This document shows positions 8,499 to 15,437 of a stretch of DNA of 38,876 nt, in pieces. Under the pieces are notes generated by a model, which was given only the letters and a program-made list of their open reading frames with translations, searched no databases and was not told the origin of the DNA. Source of the stretch: an uncultured Oscillibacter sp. (lineage in GTDB: Bacteria; Bacillota; Clostridia; Oscillospirales; Oscillospiraceae); contig CAMXKT010000009.1 in assembly GCA_947244595.1 (NCBI GenBank), positions 1-38,876 of the forward strand, written 5' to 3'. Within the stretch, counting starts at the first letter, position 1; every line of letters starts with the position of its first letter. The translations under genes were made by a program, and so were the position numbers.

Positions 8499-9449
8499 TT
8501 AGTATCCTCTCTTAAAATCCACTTGATGCGGCAGAGGTTCGCCGTTTACATAGCGGGACAGATTGTCCGTGGTGCAGGAGATGATGTTTGCCCGGGTGAG
8601 GTCCAGGTTGAAGCCGCCCGCCACATGCGGGGAGATGAAGACGTTGGGAAGCTCCCACAGGGGGCTGTCGTCAGGCAGAGGCTCCGGGTCGGTGACGTCC
8701 AGCGCCGCGCCCGCGATGGAACCGGACCGCAGCGCCCGGATCAATCCCTCGGTGTCCACCGTGTCCCCCCGTCCGGCATTGATCAGATACGCGTCGGGGC
8801 GCATTTTGGAGAGCAGCGCTTCCGAGAGGAAACAGCGGGTCTCCGGCGTACTCGGCAGAGACATAGCCACCACGTCGGCCCGGCCAATGACGTCTTCACA
8901 GTGCTTGCTGGTGTAAATCTCGTCAAAAATCCCCGGGGCGGTGTTGGTGCGGCATATTCCTATCACGTAGGCCCCCAGGGCTTTGACCCGTTGGGCATAA
9001 GACCGGCCCAGGTCGCCGGTGCCGATGCAGACGATGGTGGAGCCGGCAATGGCCTTGACCTTTCCGTGGCTGCGCCAGCGGTCCGCGGGAAGGCGCATGT
9101 TATCCCGGTAGAGATGCAGTTTTTTGAGCAGCAGCATGGACATTGCCAGCATCCATTCGCTGACGCCGCAGCCGTAAGCGCCGGAGGCGCTGGAGAGCAG
9201 GATGCCTCTCGACTCAAATTCCGGGCAGTTCAGGTAACGGTTTACCCCGGCGGTGGTCAGCAGCAGGCATCGCAGGGAAGAGGCGCCGGCAAGGCTTTTG
9301 GGGTTGGGAAGTCCGATCAGAACTTCATAGGGAGCCAGCTCCGCTCCGGACGCGCGTTTGTCCAGAACATCGATCTGGCCGCCGCCGGCAGCGCGCAGCA
9401 GGGTTTCTCTCTCTTCATTGTTGATGGGGAACAGAACGCCAATTTTCAT
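8499..9449 (-). CDS. D-2-hydroxyacid dehydrogenase (SerA-like NAD-dependent family), copy 1
   Basis: A 316-residue member of the D-isomer-specific 2-hydroxyacid dehydrogenase family. The Rossmann motif GTGDLG is at 143-148. The catalytic set is Arg227 (INAGRGDTVD), Glu256 (DPEPL) and His275 (SPHVAG). ATG 9449 is preceded by GGAGG four bases away; an upstream in-frame start at 9539 was rejected because it would run through the promoter. It is the first gene of a leftward two-gene unit with the Ldh2-type dehydrogenase, driven by a -24/-12 promoter 36 bp upstream. Pairing a SerA-like and an Ldh2-like dehydrogenase is a known way to invert a hydroxy acid through its keto form, as in sulfolactate catabolism; that role here is inference. 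Confidence 0.9.
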   Translation of the reverse strand: MKIGVLFPINNEERETLLRAAGGGQIDVLDKRASGAELAPYEVLIGLPNPKSLAGASSLRCLLLTTAGVNRYLNCPEFESRGILLSSASGAYGCGVSEWMLAMSMLLLKKLHLYRDNMRLPADRWRSHGKVKAIAGSTIVCIGTGDLGRSYAQRVKALGAYVIGICRTNTAPGIFDEIYTSKHCEDVIGRADVVAMSLPSTPETRCFLSEALLSKMRPDAYLINAGRGDTVDTEGLIRALRSGSIAGAALDVTDPEPLPDDSPLWELPNVFISPHVAGGFNLDLTRANIISCTTDNLSRYVNGEPLPHQVDFKRGY

Positions 9450-9494
9450 AGTACCTCCATATCTGCCTCTAACATTAAAAGGCATTAAAATATA

Positions 9495-9512
9495 AAGCAA
9501 ATTCTGTGCCAA
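9495..9512 (-). promoter_or_regulatory. Sigma-54 (-24/-12) promoter for the leftward dehydrogenase pair
   Basis: Read on the minus strand the sequence is TTGGCACAGAATTTGCTT, an essentially consensus TGGCAC-N5-TTGC element. The invariant GG (9509-9510) and GC (9497-9498) are exactly 12 bp apart. Transcription should start near 9485, leaving a leader of about 36 nt before the ATG at 9449 with its GGAGG site. No SigA-type -35/-10 pair was noticed in the same stretch. Confidence 0.88.
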
Positions 9513-9635
9513 AAAGGGAGCGCGCGCGGAGAGTTTCATAATTTTTGGAATTCCGCTAAAAACCGGGGGAATTTTTACGAGAGGGAAGGAAAACTGCTCT
9601 GCGTCGTTTGACAGACATTTGATTTTTGAAAGCCC

Positions 9636-9686
9636 TGCAATTTAAAATTGAAATCCTCTTTATTCAGAAGGTGCAAAATTTGAAAT
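9636..9686. promoter_or_regulatory. Candidate upstream activator sites (two TGCAA...TTGAAAT elements)
   Basis: Two elements share the ends TGCAA and TTGAAAT: TGCAATTTAAAATTGAAAT (9636-9654) and TGCAAAATTTGAAAT (9672-9686), with starts 36 bp apart. Each contains a near-palindrome (CAATTT-A-AAATTG at 9638-9650; CAAA-A-TTTG at 9674-9682). They lie 108-158 bp from the rightward -24 box and 126-177 bp from the leftward one, a normal distance for enhancer sites. A similar word lies at the -35 box of the activator gene (19962-19974). Binding is inference. Confidence 0.5.
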
Positions 9687-9790
9687 CGCCCAAGAAATAT
9701 ATTTGTTGAATAGTTCCAAAAAATAGGCAAATGGTCGGTAATATAGATGGGTTTCAAAAAAAATCGGATCATTTGGGGAAAAGGCGGCTT

Positions 9791-9810
9791 TTTGGCATAA
9801 TTTTTGCTTA
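9791..9810 (+). promoter_or_regulatory. Sigma-54 (-24/-12) promoter for the rightward catabolic operon
   Basis: TTGGCATAATTTTTGCTTA carries GG at 9794-9795 and GC at 9806-9807, exactly 12 bp apart, with the T-rich spacer and TTGCT -12 box typical of sigma-54 promoters. Transcription would start near 9819, and TAGGAGG (9841-9847) precedes the ATG at 9857. Confidence 0.85.
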
Positions 9811-9856
9811 ATATTTATACAGCATCGACCCAAAAAAATTTAGGAGGTTTGCGCCT

Positions 9857-11122
9857 ATGTACAAAGACATCTTATCCGAGTATTACCACTCGGAAGATCC
9901 GAAAACCTTTTTGAACGACGGCTACCGCGATGCGGATCACTGGGTGAGCCCGTACAACTTTATTCATCAGGTCACGGACAGCTACAGTATTGCCGAAAAG
10001 GTAAAAATCCACGACTGCACCCTGCGGGATGGCGAACAGACGCCCGGCGTCGTATTCACCAAAGACGACAAGGTGGCCATTGCGAAAAAACTCAGCGACC
10101 TGGGAGTGGACCGGATTGAAGCCGGTATGCCCGTTGTCGCAAAGGACGACTATGACGCCATCAAGGAAATCAACAGCTTGGGTCTGCCCGCGAAGACGGT
10201 GGCGTTCTGCCGGGGGAATGTCAAGGACGTGGAAGTTGCCGCCGAGTGCGGCGTAAAGGCTGTGGTTATCGAGGTTCCCGTGGGAGAGACGCGCTACAAG
10301 TGGCAGTTCTCCAAATGGACGACCGACGATCTCTACGCCAAGACCCTGGAGCCCATCAAGCTGGCAAAGAAGCTGGGCATGGAGGTGATTTTCTTCCCCT
10401 ATGAGACCACCCGGGGGAATCAGGATTTTACGCAGGAATTCCTTTACACCGTCTATAAGGATACCCATTTCGACAGCACCGCCGTCATCGATACCCTGGG
10501 TGTGGCCACGCCGGGAGCGATCCGCTATCTGGTGAAGATGTTCAAGGATCTGCTGCCGGTTCCGGTGGAGATTCATACCCACAACGATTTCGGCATGGGC
10601 GTGGCAAACACCCTGGCCGCTGTGGAGGCCGGAGCCTCCTGCGTGCATACCAGTGTAAACGGCTTGGGCGAACGCACCGGAAACGCGCCGATTGACGAAG
10701 TGGTCGCCGCGATGAAGTACCTCTACAATATCCCCGTTGCCGTGGACTGCGCCCAGCTGGTGGAGCTCTCCGACCTGGTGGCCCGGCTGGCAAACCGCCC
10801 CGTTGACGACCACAAGCCCATCACCGGTTCCGCGACCTATACCCGGGAAATTGGCGCGGGCATCGGTCTGATGGACACCGCCCCGCTGGCCATCTTCCCC
10901 TTCCGGCCCGAGGTGTTCGGAAACCGTTCCGGAGTCATGATCGGCAAGAAGAGCGGCTCCGACTCCATCCGTGTGAAAATGAAGGCGTACGGAATGCCGG
11001 AGGCGTCTGATGAAAGTCTCAAGGTCATTCTGGGCAAAGTAAAGGAGTACAGCATCGCCCATAAGCGCTGCCTGACGGATGAGGAGCTCAAGGGTATTAT
11101 TCAGCAGGAATTGGCAAAATAA
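9857..11122 (+). CDS. DRE-TIM metallolyase superfamily enzyme (homocitrate/isopropylmalate/Re-citrate synthase-like)
   Basis: A 421-residue TIM-barrel enzyme of the Claisen-condensing DRE-TIM branch. The signature IHDCTLRDGEQTPGVVF gives Arg57 and metal ligand Asp58. The metal-binding HTHND is at 240-244, and GLGERTGNAP begins at 269. There is a roughly 45-residue N-terminal extension, and the LeuA-type regulatory domain is absent, so length resembles NifV, homocitrate or Re-citrate synthases rather than LeuA. Such enzymes normally condense acetyl-CoA with a 2-oxo acid; the DGEQ motif argues against an HMG-CoA lyase. As first gene of a sigma-54 catabolic operon it may instead dispose of a 2-oxo-acid product or run as a lyase; substrate unknown. 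TAGGAGG lies 9 bases before the ATG. Confidence 0.82.
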   Translation: MYKDILSEYYHSEDPKTFLNDGYRDADHWVSPYNFIHQVTDSYSIAEKVKIHDCTLRDGEQTPGVVFTKDDKVAIAKKLSDLGVDRIEAGMPVVAKDDYDAIKEINSLGLPAKTVAFCRGNVKDVEVAAECGVKAVVIEVPVGETRYKWQFSKWTTDDLYAKTLEPIKLAKKLGMEVIFFPYETTRGNQDFTQEFLYTVYKDTHFDSTAVIDTLGVATPGAIRYLVKMFKDLLPVPVEIHTHNDFGMGVANTLAAVEAGASCVHTSVNGLGERTGNAPIDEVVAAMKYLYNIPVAVDCAQLVELSDLVARLANRPVDDHKPITGSATYTREIGAGIGLMDTAPLAIFPFRPEVFGNRSGVMIGKKSGSDSIRVKMKAYGMPEASDESLKVILGKVKEYSIAHKRCLTDEELKGIIQQELAK

Positions 11123-11137
11123 CGGGAGCGAGACAAT

Positions 11138-12103
11138 ATGAAAAAAGTTGTTTACATTTTACCGATTCACCCCGCCGGCGGGGAGAGGCTGAAAGAGAAA
11201 TACAATGTGGTCGTACTCCCGAAGGATGATCGGGAGACCATCCTGACGAACATTCAGGATGCGGACGCCGTCGTTCTCCGGCTGACCCGGTTTGGCCAGG
11301 AGTATATTGACGCCGCGCCGAATCTGAAAGTGATTGCCCGCAACGGCGTGGGCGTCGACTCTGTGGATGTGCCCTATGCCACAAAAAAGGGAATCCCCAT
11401 TGTGACTACCGGCACCGCCAACTCTCTTCCGGTGGCGGAGCATGCTTTTGCCAGCGCCTGCGCGGTCTACAAAAAGCTCTCCTATCTGGACTCTGAGATC
11501 CGCAAGGGAAACTGGGCCTCTCGGGACGAGCCGGGGGCGCTGGATATGACCGGCAAGACCGTCGGCCTGATTGGGTTTGGTAAAATCGGCTCCGCTTTCG
11601 CGAAAATGGCCATGGGCGGCTTCGACATGAAGGTCCTGGTTTATGATCCCTACATCAGTGAGGAAGCCGCCAAAGCCGCCGGGGTGACGCTGGTCAGAGA
11701 TTTGGACGAGCTGTGCAGGACCTGCGACATTTTCTCCGTCCATATCCACCTGACTCCGGAGACCCGGGGAATCATCGGCGCCCATGAGCTGAGCCTGATG
11801 AAACCCACCGCCGTTGTCGTCAACTGCTCCCGGGGCGGAATTTACGACGAAGCCGCCTTGCTGGAAGCGCTGCGGGAAAGGCGCATTCGGGGCGCGGCCA
11901 TCGACACCTTTGAGGAAGAACCGCTCAGCGCCACTTCGGAGTTCCTCAAGCTGGACAACGTCCTGCTCACCCCCCACAGCGCCGCGATGACCGACGACTG
12001 CAAGGAGCGGTGCAGCCTTGCGATCGCGGAGGATATCGATGCGGTACTGGAAGGCCGTCAGCCCGCCCGTGTCGCCAACGCCGATTATCGGGACTACTTA
12101 TAA
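11138..12103 (+). CDS. D-2-hydroxyacid dehydrogenase (phosphoglycerate-dehydrogenase-like), copy 2
   Basis: A 321-residue NAD-dependent dehydrogenase with Rossmann motif GFGKIG (146-151) and catalytic Arg232 (VVNCSRGGIYDE), Glu261 (FEEEPL) and His280 (LTPHSAAM). It lacks the C-terminal ACT or ASB domains of full-length SerA, so it is more likely a catabolic 2-hydroxyacid enzyme than serine biosynthesis. It follows the DRE-TIM gene by 15 bp with GGGAGCGAG as a modest ribosome site, in the same operon. It differs clearly from copy 1 (8499-9449), so the two probably act on different substrates or stereochemistry. The SerA-like SlcC of sulfolactate catabolism belongs to this superfamily, by recollection. 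Confidence 0.88.
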   Translation: MKKVVYILPIHPAGGERLKEKYNVVVLPKDDRETILTNIQDADAVVLRLTRFGQEYIDAAPNLKVIARNGVGVDSVDVPYATKKGIPIVTTGTANSLPVAEHAFASACAVYKKLSYLDSEIRKGNWASRDEPGALDMTGKTVGLIGFGKIGSAFAKMAMGGFDMKVLVYDPYISEEAAKAAGVTLVRDLDELCRTCDIFSVHIHLTPETRGIIGAHELSLMKPTAVVVNCSRGGIYDEAALLEALRERRIRGAAIDTFEEEPLSATSEFLKLDNVLLTPHSAAMTDDCKERCSLAIAEDIDAVLEGRQPARVANADYRDYL

Positions 12104-12186
12104 ATCCAGGGTACTTGCAAACAAGTTACAGCTGTACGGAAGGGGGCGGCCGCTCCCAGCCGTGCGGCGGAAAGGTATGGTTTATC

Positions 12187-13233
12187 ATGAAAAAAGCGTT
12201 TGCGCTGATTTTGTCCGTTCTTATGGTTCTCTCTCTCGCGGCCTGCAGTCAGTCCGCTCCTTCCGGAGGCAGCTCCGGAGGCCAAAGCACCCCCAGCCAG
12301 AGCACCCCCAGCCAGAGCGGCGGCACGGACGCCGCGGAACCCGCCAAGGTTGACTTCCCCACGAAGACCATTACGCTGATCTGCCCCTATGCCGCCGGCG
12401 GCCAGAGCGATATGATTTGCCGGACCGTTGCGGATAAGATGGGAGAGCTTCTGGGCCAGACGATCACGGTTGTCAACACGCCCGGCGCGGGCGGCTCTGT
12501 GGGCGCCTCTCAGGCGGCGGCGGAGAAAAACGACGGCTATACCATGTTCATGTGCTCTGCGGGCAATATCTCCGTGGTGCCCTATTGCTCCGAGGTTTCC
12601 TACACCATCGACAGCTTTGACATGATCGGCCAGGCTACGGATACGCCTTTCTGCCTGGTGGTCTCCAACGACTTCCCGGCCGAAAATGTGGATGAGTTTG
12701 TCGCCTACGTCAAGGAGCATCCCGGCGTAAACTTCGGCACCCCCGGCGCCAACAGCTCCCAGGAGATGTTCATGCATCAGATGGAGCAGCTGACCGGCAT
12801 CGAGATGACGCACGTTCCCTACGGCGGCGGTTCCGAGGTGAACGCGGCCCTGCTGGGTGGACACCTGGAGGTTGCGTGCCTCTGCACGACGGACGTCTAT
12901 GCTAACCTCAAGGACGGCCTGTATAAGGTCCTCGCTGTCTCCTCTGAGGACACCGATCCCATCGTCCCCGACGCGCCCACCTTCATTTCCCAGGGCTACG
13001 ACCTGACCTGCACCTGCTATTACAGCATTCTGGTCCCCGCCGGTGTGGAAGAGGCTGTAATCAAGATCCTCCGGGACGCCTACGCCGAGACGATGGCCAC
13101 CGACTACGTGGCGGACGCCTTTAAGAGCATGGGAATTCCCGTCAGCTACCTGAGCGCGGAGGAGACCTCCGAGAAGATGCACAAAGTCACGGAAGAGTTC
13201 AAAGCCATCATTGACGGGCTGAACAACGCGTAA
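12187..13233 (+). CDS. TctC/Bug-family tripartite tricarboxylate transporter substrate-binding lipoprotein
   Basis: A 348-residue extracytoplasmic solute receptor. MKKAFALILSVLMVLSLAAC is a lipoprotein signal with lipobox LAAC at 17-20, followed by a Ser/Gly/Gln-rich linker (about 21-50). The mature domain opens FPTKTITLICPYAAGGQSD and PGAGGSVGA, the hallmark start of Bug proteins whose two loops grip a carboxylate. The ATG at 12187 was chosen because the signal peptide begins there; the longer ORF has no sensible N-terminus. It is followed by tctB and tctA, completing a tripartite tricarboxylate transporter. Bug receptors bind citrate, tartrate, sulfolactate and many other acids; the ligand is not readable. 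Confidence 0.92.
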   Translation: MKKAFALILSVLMVLSLAACSQSAPSGGSSGGQSTPSQSTPSQSGGTDAAEPAKVDFPTKTITLICPYAAGGQSDMICRTVADKMGELLGQTITVVNTPGAGGSVGASQAAAEKNDGYTMFMCSAGNISVVPYCSEVSYTIDSFDMIGQATDTPFCLVVSNDFPAENVDEFVAYVKEHPGVNFGTPGANSSQEMFMHQMEQLTGIEMTHVPYGGGSEVNAALLGGHLEVACLCTTDVYANLKDGLYKVLAVSSEDTDPIVPDAPTFISQGYDLTCTCYYSILVPAGVEEAVIKILRDAYAETMATDYVADAFKSMGIPVSYLSAEETSEKMHKVTEEFKAIIDGLNNA

Positions 13234-13264
13234 GCCCCCGCGCTTTTCCGTCGGTTATAAGGAA

Positions 13265-13305
13265 GCGGGTCCCGTTTGACGGCTTGTCCGTGAATCGGGA
13301 CCCGC
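13265..13305 (+). repeat. Intercistronic stem-loop between tctC and tctB
   Basis: Perfect 10-bp arms GCGGGTCCCG (13265-13274) and CGGGACCCGC (13296-13305) enclose a 21-nt loop that can itself pair ACGG with CCGT. There is no T-tract, so it is not a standard terminator. Such structures downstream of binding-protein genes often protect the 3' end and raise expression of the receptor over the membrane subunits; that role is inference. Confidence 0.65.
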
Positions 13306-13329
13306 GGCGAACAGACAAAGGAGAAGACC

Positions 13330-13761
13330 TTGAAAAAAAGAAACATTTTATTAGGAGCAGCCTATGCCGCCTTTGCCATAGTCGGCCTGATCTATACCTG
13401 CTCCTGGACTTACACCAGCACCACGGGGCTGAACCCCAGCTTCTGGCCGAACATTATGTTTACGATGCTGCTGCTCAGCGCGATTGCAATCATCGTTTTC
13501 TCCGTGCTGGGGCCGGATGCGGAGGTCAGCGAAGACAGCCGGTTCCATTGGAAAAAATCGCTTCCGACGATTATTTGGGTCGGCTTGTATACGTATGCCT
13601 TTCAGCGCTTTGGGTTCCTGATCCCCACGATGGTGTTTTTGTGCGGCGAGATGTTCCTGTTTGGAGAAAAGCGATGGAAAGTGCTTCTCCTGATCTCCAT
13701 CCTGCTGCCCATCATCCTGTATTTCCTGTTCACAAAAGTGTTCGGCATTTATCTGCCGTAA
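13330..13761 (+). CDS. TctB-family small membrane subunit of the tripartite tricarboxylate transporter
   Basis: A 143-residue protein with four predicted membrane helices (about 6-24, 36-56, 78-98 and 112-135), the size and topology of TctB. It is identified mainly by position between tctC and tctA. Translation starts at TTG (13330) with AAAGGAG six bases upstream; no ATG fits as well. The gene is preceded by the stem-loop at 13265-13305. Function is to assist the large TctA subunit; sequences in this family diverge strongly. Confidence 0.82.
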   Translation: MKKRNILLGAAYAAFAIVGLIYTCSWTYTSTTGLNPSFWPNIMFTMLLLSAIAIIVFSVLGPDAEVSEDSRFHWKKSLPTIIWVGLYTYAFQRFGFLIPTMVFLCGEMFLFGEKRWKVLLLISILLPIILYFLFTKVFGIYLP

Positions 13762-13785
13762 CCCGTGCCTAAGAGAGGTATCGTT

Positions 13786-15267
13786 ATGAGCTTGTCATCT
13801 ATTTTGACCGGTCTGACGACCGTAATTGCCCCGCAGTGTCTGCTGTGGCTGATATTAGGCGTAATGATCGGCATCATTTTCGGCGCGATTCCCGGACTGA
13901 CCGCCGCGACGGGCGTCGCCGTTTTTACGCCGATCACCTTCGGGATGGATTTCGCTCCGGCGTTCGGCTTTCTGCTGGGCTTGTACTGCGGCGGCTATTA
14001 TGGCGGCAGCATTCCGGCGATTTTAATTCATACGCCGGGCGCTCCCGGCAATGTGGCCACCGCTCTGGACGGCTATCCCATGGCGCGGCAGGGCCAGGCG
14101 GGCCGGGCGCTGAGCTACTCCGTGACGTCCTCCTGGCTGGGCGGAACCTTTTCCTCTTTCTGCCTGCTGATCTTCGCGAACATTGTCGCCCGCTTTGCGC
14201 TCCAGTTTGGCTCGCAGGAGTATTTCTCCGTGGCGCTGATTGGGCTTTCCTGCATTGTGGGCGTCTCCGGCGATTCCATGCTCAAGGGCATTATCTCCGG
14301 CTGCATGGGCATGCTCCTGGCCTGTATCGGCGTGGACCCCATGGACGGTGTGCTGCGCTATACCTTCGGCGTACCGGCCATCATGAAGGGAATTGCCACC
14401 GTCCCTGCCCTGGTGGGCCTGTTCGCCCTGTCGGAAGCCTTCGGCAAGTCGGAGACCACGACCTCCGCGGAAAAGGGCATCACCGGCAAGATCACAGGCG
14501 TAATGCCGCACTTTAAGGAATACTGGGAAAATAAAATCCTGCTGCTGAAATCCGCCGTAATCGGCACGATCGTCGGCGCGATTCCGGGCACTGGGCCCAC
14601 CATCGCCGCGTGGCTGTCCTACAGCGAGGCGAAGCGCTGCTCCAAGAAGCCGGAGGAATTCGGCAACGGCTCGGTGGAGGGTATTATGGCCTGTGAGTGC
14701 TCCAACAACGCGGTGACCGGCGGCGCGATCATCCCCATGGTCACCCTGGGCATTCCCGGAGACCCCGTCACGGCTATTTTGCTGAGCGCTCTCATGATTC
14801 AGGGGCTCACGCCGGGACCTACGCTGATTACGAAGAATCCGGATCTGATCAGCACGATCCTGTGGATTCTGCTGATTGGCAATTTTGTGATGCTGCTGTT
14901 CGGCCTCGGAGGGGCGAAGCTGTTTCCGAAGCTGCTGTCGATCCCGCCGAAGATTCTCTTTCCCATTGTGATGGTAATGTGCGTGGTGGGCAGCTATGCC
15001 GTGAACAACTCCAGCTTTGATATGTGGATTTCCTTTGGGCTGGGAATTTTTGGATATATCATGATCAAATTCGGCTTCCCTGTGGCGCCTATGGTGCTGG
15101 GTATCATCCTTGGTCCCATTATGGAGCCCAACTTCCGCCGGGCGCTGATTTCCAGCAAGATGGACTACACGACCTTTTTCACAAGGCCCCTCAGCTGCGT
15201 ATTCATCATCCTGGCGTTTGCGCTTACCTTCATTATGTACCGCAGGACCCACAGCAAGAAGGATTAA
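13786..15267 (+). CDS. TctA-family large permease subunit of the tripartite tricarboxylate transporter
   Basis: A 493-residue polytopic permease with about 11-12 membrane segments. The conserved N-terminal TctA block runs GAIPGLTAATGVAVFTPITF, then LYCGGYYGGSIPAILIHTPG and TALDGYPMARQGQAGRAL. A second conserved block, VGAIPGTGPTIAAWLSYSEAKR, lies in the middle. The ATG at 13786 has AAGAGAGG seven bases upstream; an in-frame GTG at 13765 is less likely. It forms the ion-coupled carrier that takes the ligand from TctC. Operon position between tctB and a UxaA-family dehydratase links import to acid breakdown. Confidence 0.93.
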   Translation: MSLSSILTGLTTVIAPQCLLWLILGVMIGIIFGAIPGLTAATGVAVFTPITFGMDFAPAFGFLLGLYCGGYYGGSIPAILIHTPGAPGNVATALDGYPMARQGQAGRALSYSVTSSWLGGTFSSFCLLIFANIVARFALQFGSQEYFSVALIGLSCIVGVSGDSMLKGIISGCMGMLLACIGVDPMDGVLRYTFGVPAIMKGIATVPALVGLFALSEAFGKSETTTSAEKGITGKITGVMPHFKEYWENKILLLKSAVIGTIVGAIPGTGPTIAAWLSYSEAKRCSKKPEEFGNGSVEGIMACECSNNAVTGGAIIPMVTLGIPGDPVTAILLSALMIQGLTPGPTLITKNPDLISTILWILLIGNFVMLLFGLGGAKLFPKLLSIPPKILFPIVMVMCVVGSYAVNNSSFDMWISFGLGIFGYIMIKFGFPVAPMVLGIILGPIMEPNFRRALISSKMDYTTFFTRPLSCVFIILAFALTFIMYRRTHSKKD

Positions 15268-15437
15268 AGAAAGCGCGCAATGAATTCCCGCACGCGCTGA
15301 ACCGCGTCAGATATCCTGCGGCCCGTCAGGATTTCCGCAGGGTTCCTCCTTGCCGGCGAAAATTTCTGGCGCGAATCCGGGTGCATTGATTGAATCGGCG
15401 GCTCCTCAGAAACGGCGCCGGAAAGGATGGTTTCCAC

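Larger units (their letters stand above)
9450..9856. other. Divergent sigma-54 control region of the catabolic cluster
   Basis: This 407-bp AT-rich gap separates the leftward and rightward catabolic units. It holds two outward-facing -24/-12 promoters (9495-9512 minus, 9791-9810 plus) and, between them, a pair of related AT-rich elements near 9636-9686 positioned like upstream activator sites for a sigma-54 enhancer-binding protein. The remaining bases hold no recognisable gene. Confidence 0.8.

Noticed and set aside
11138..12103. Biosynthetic phosphoglycerate dehydrogenase (SerA)
   Set aside because: The protein lacks C-terminal regulatory domains and sits in a catabolic operon without serC or serB.
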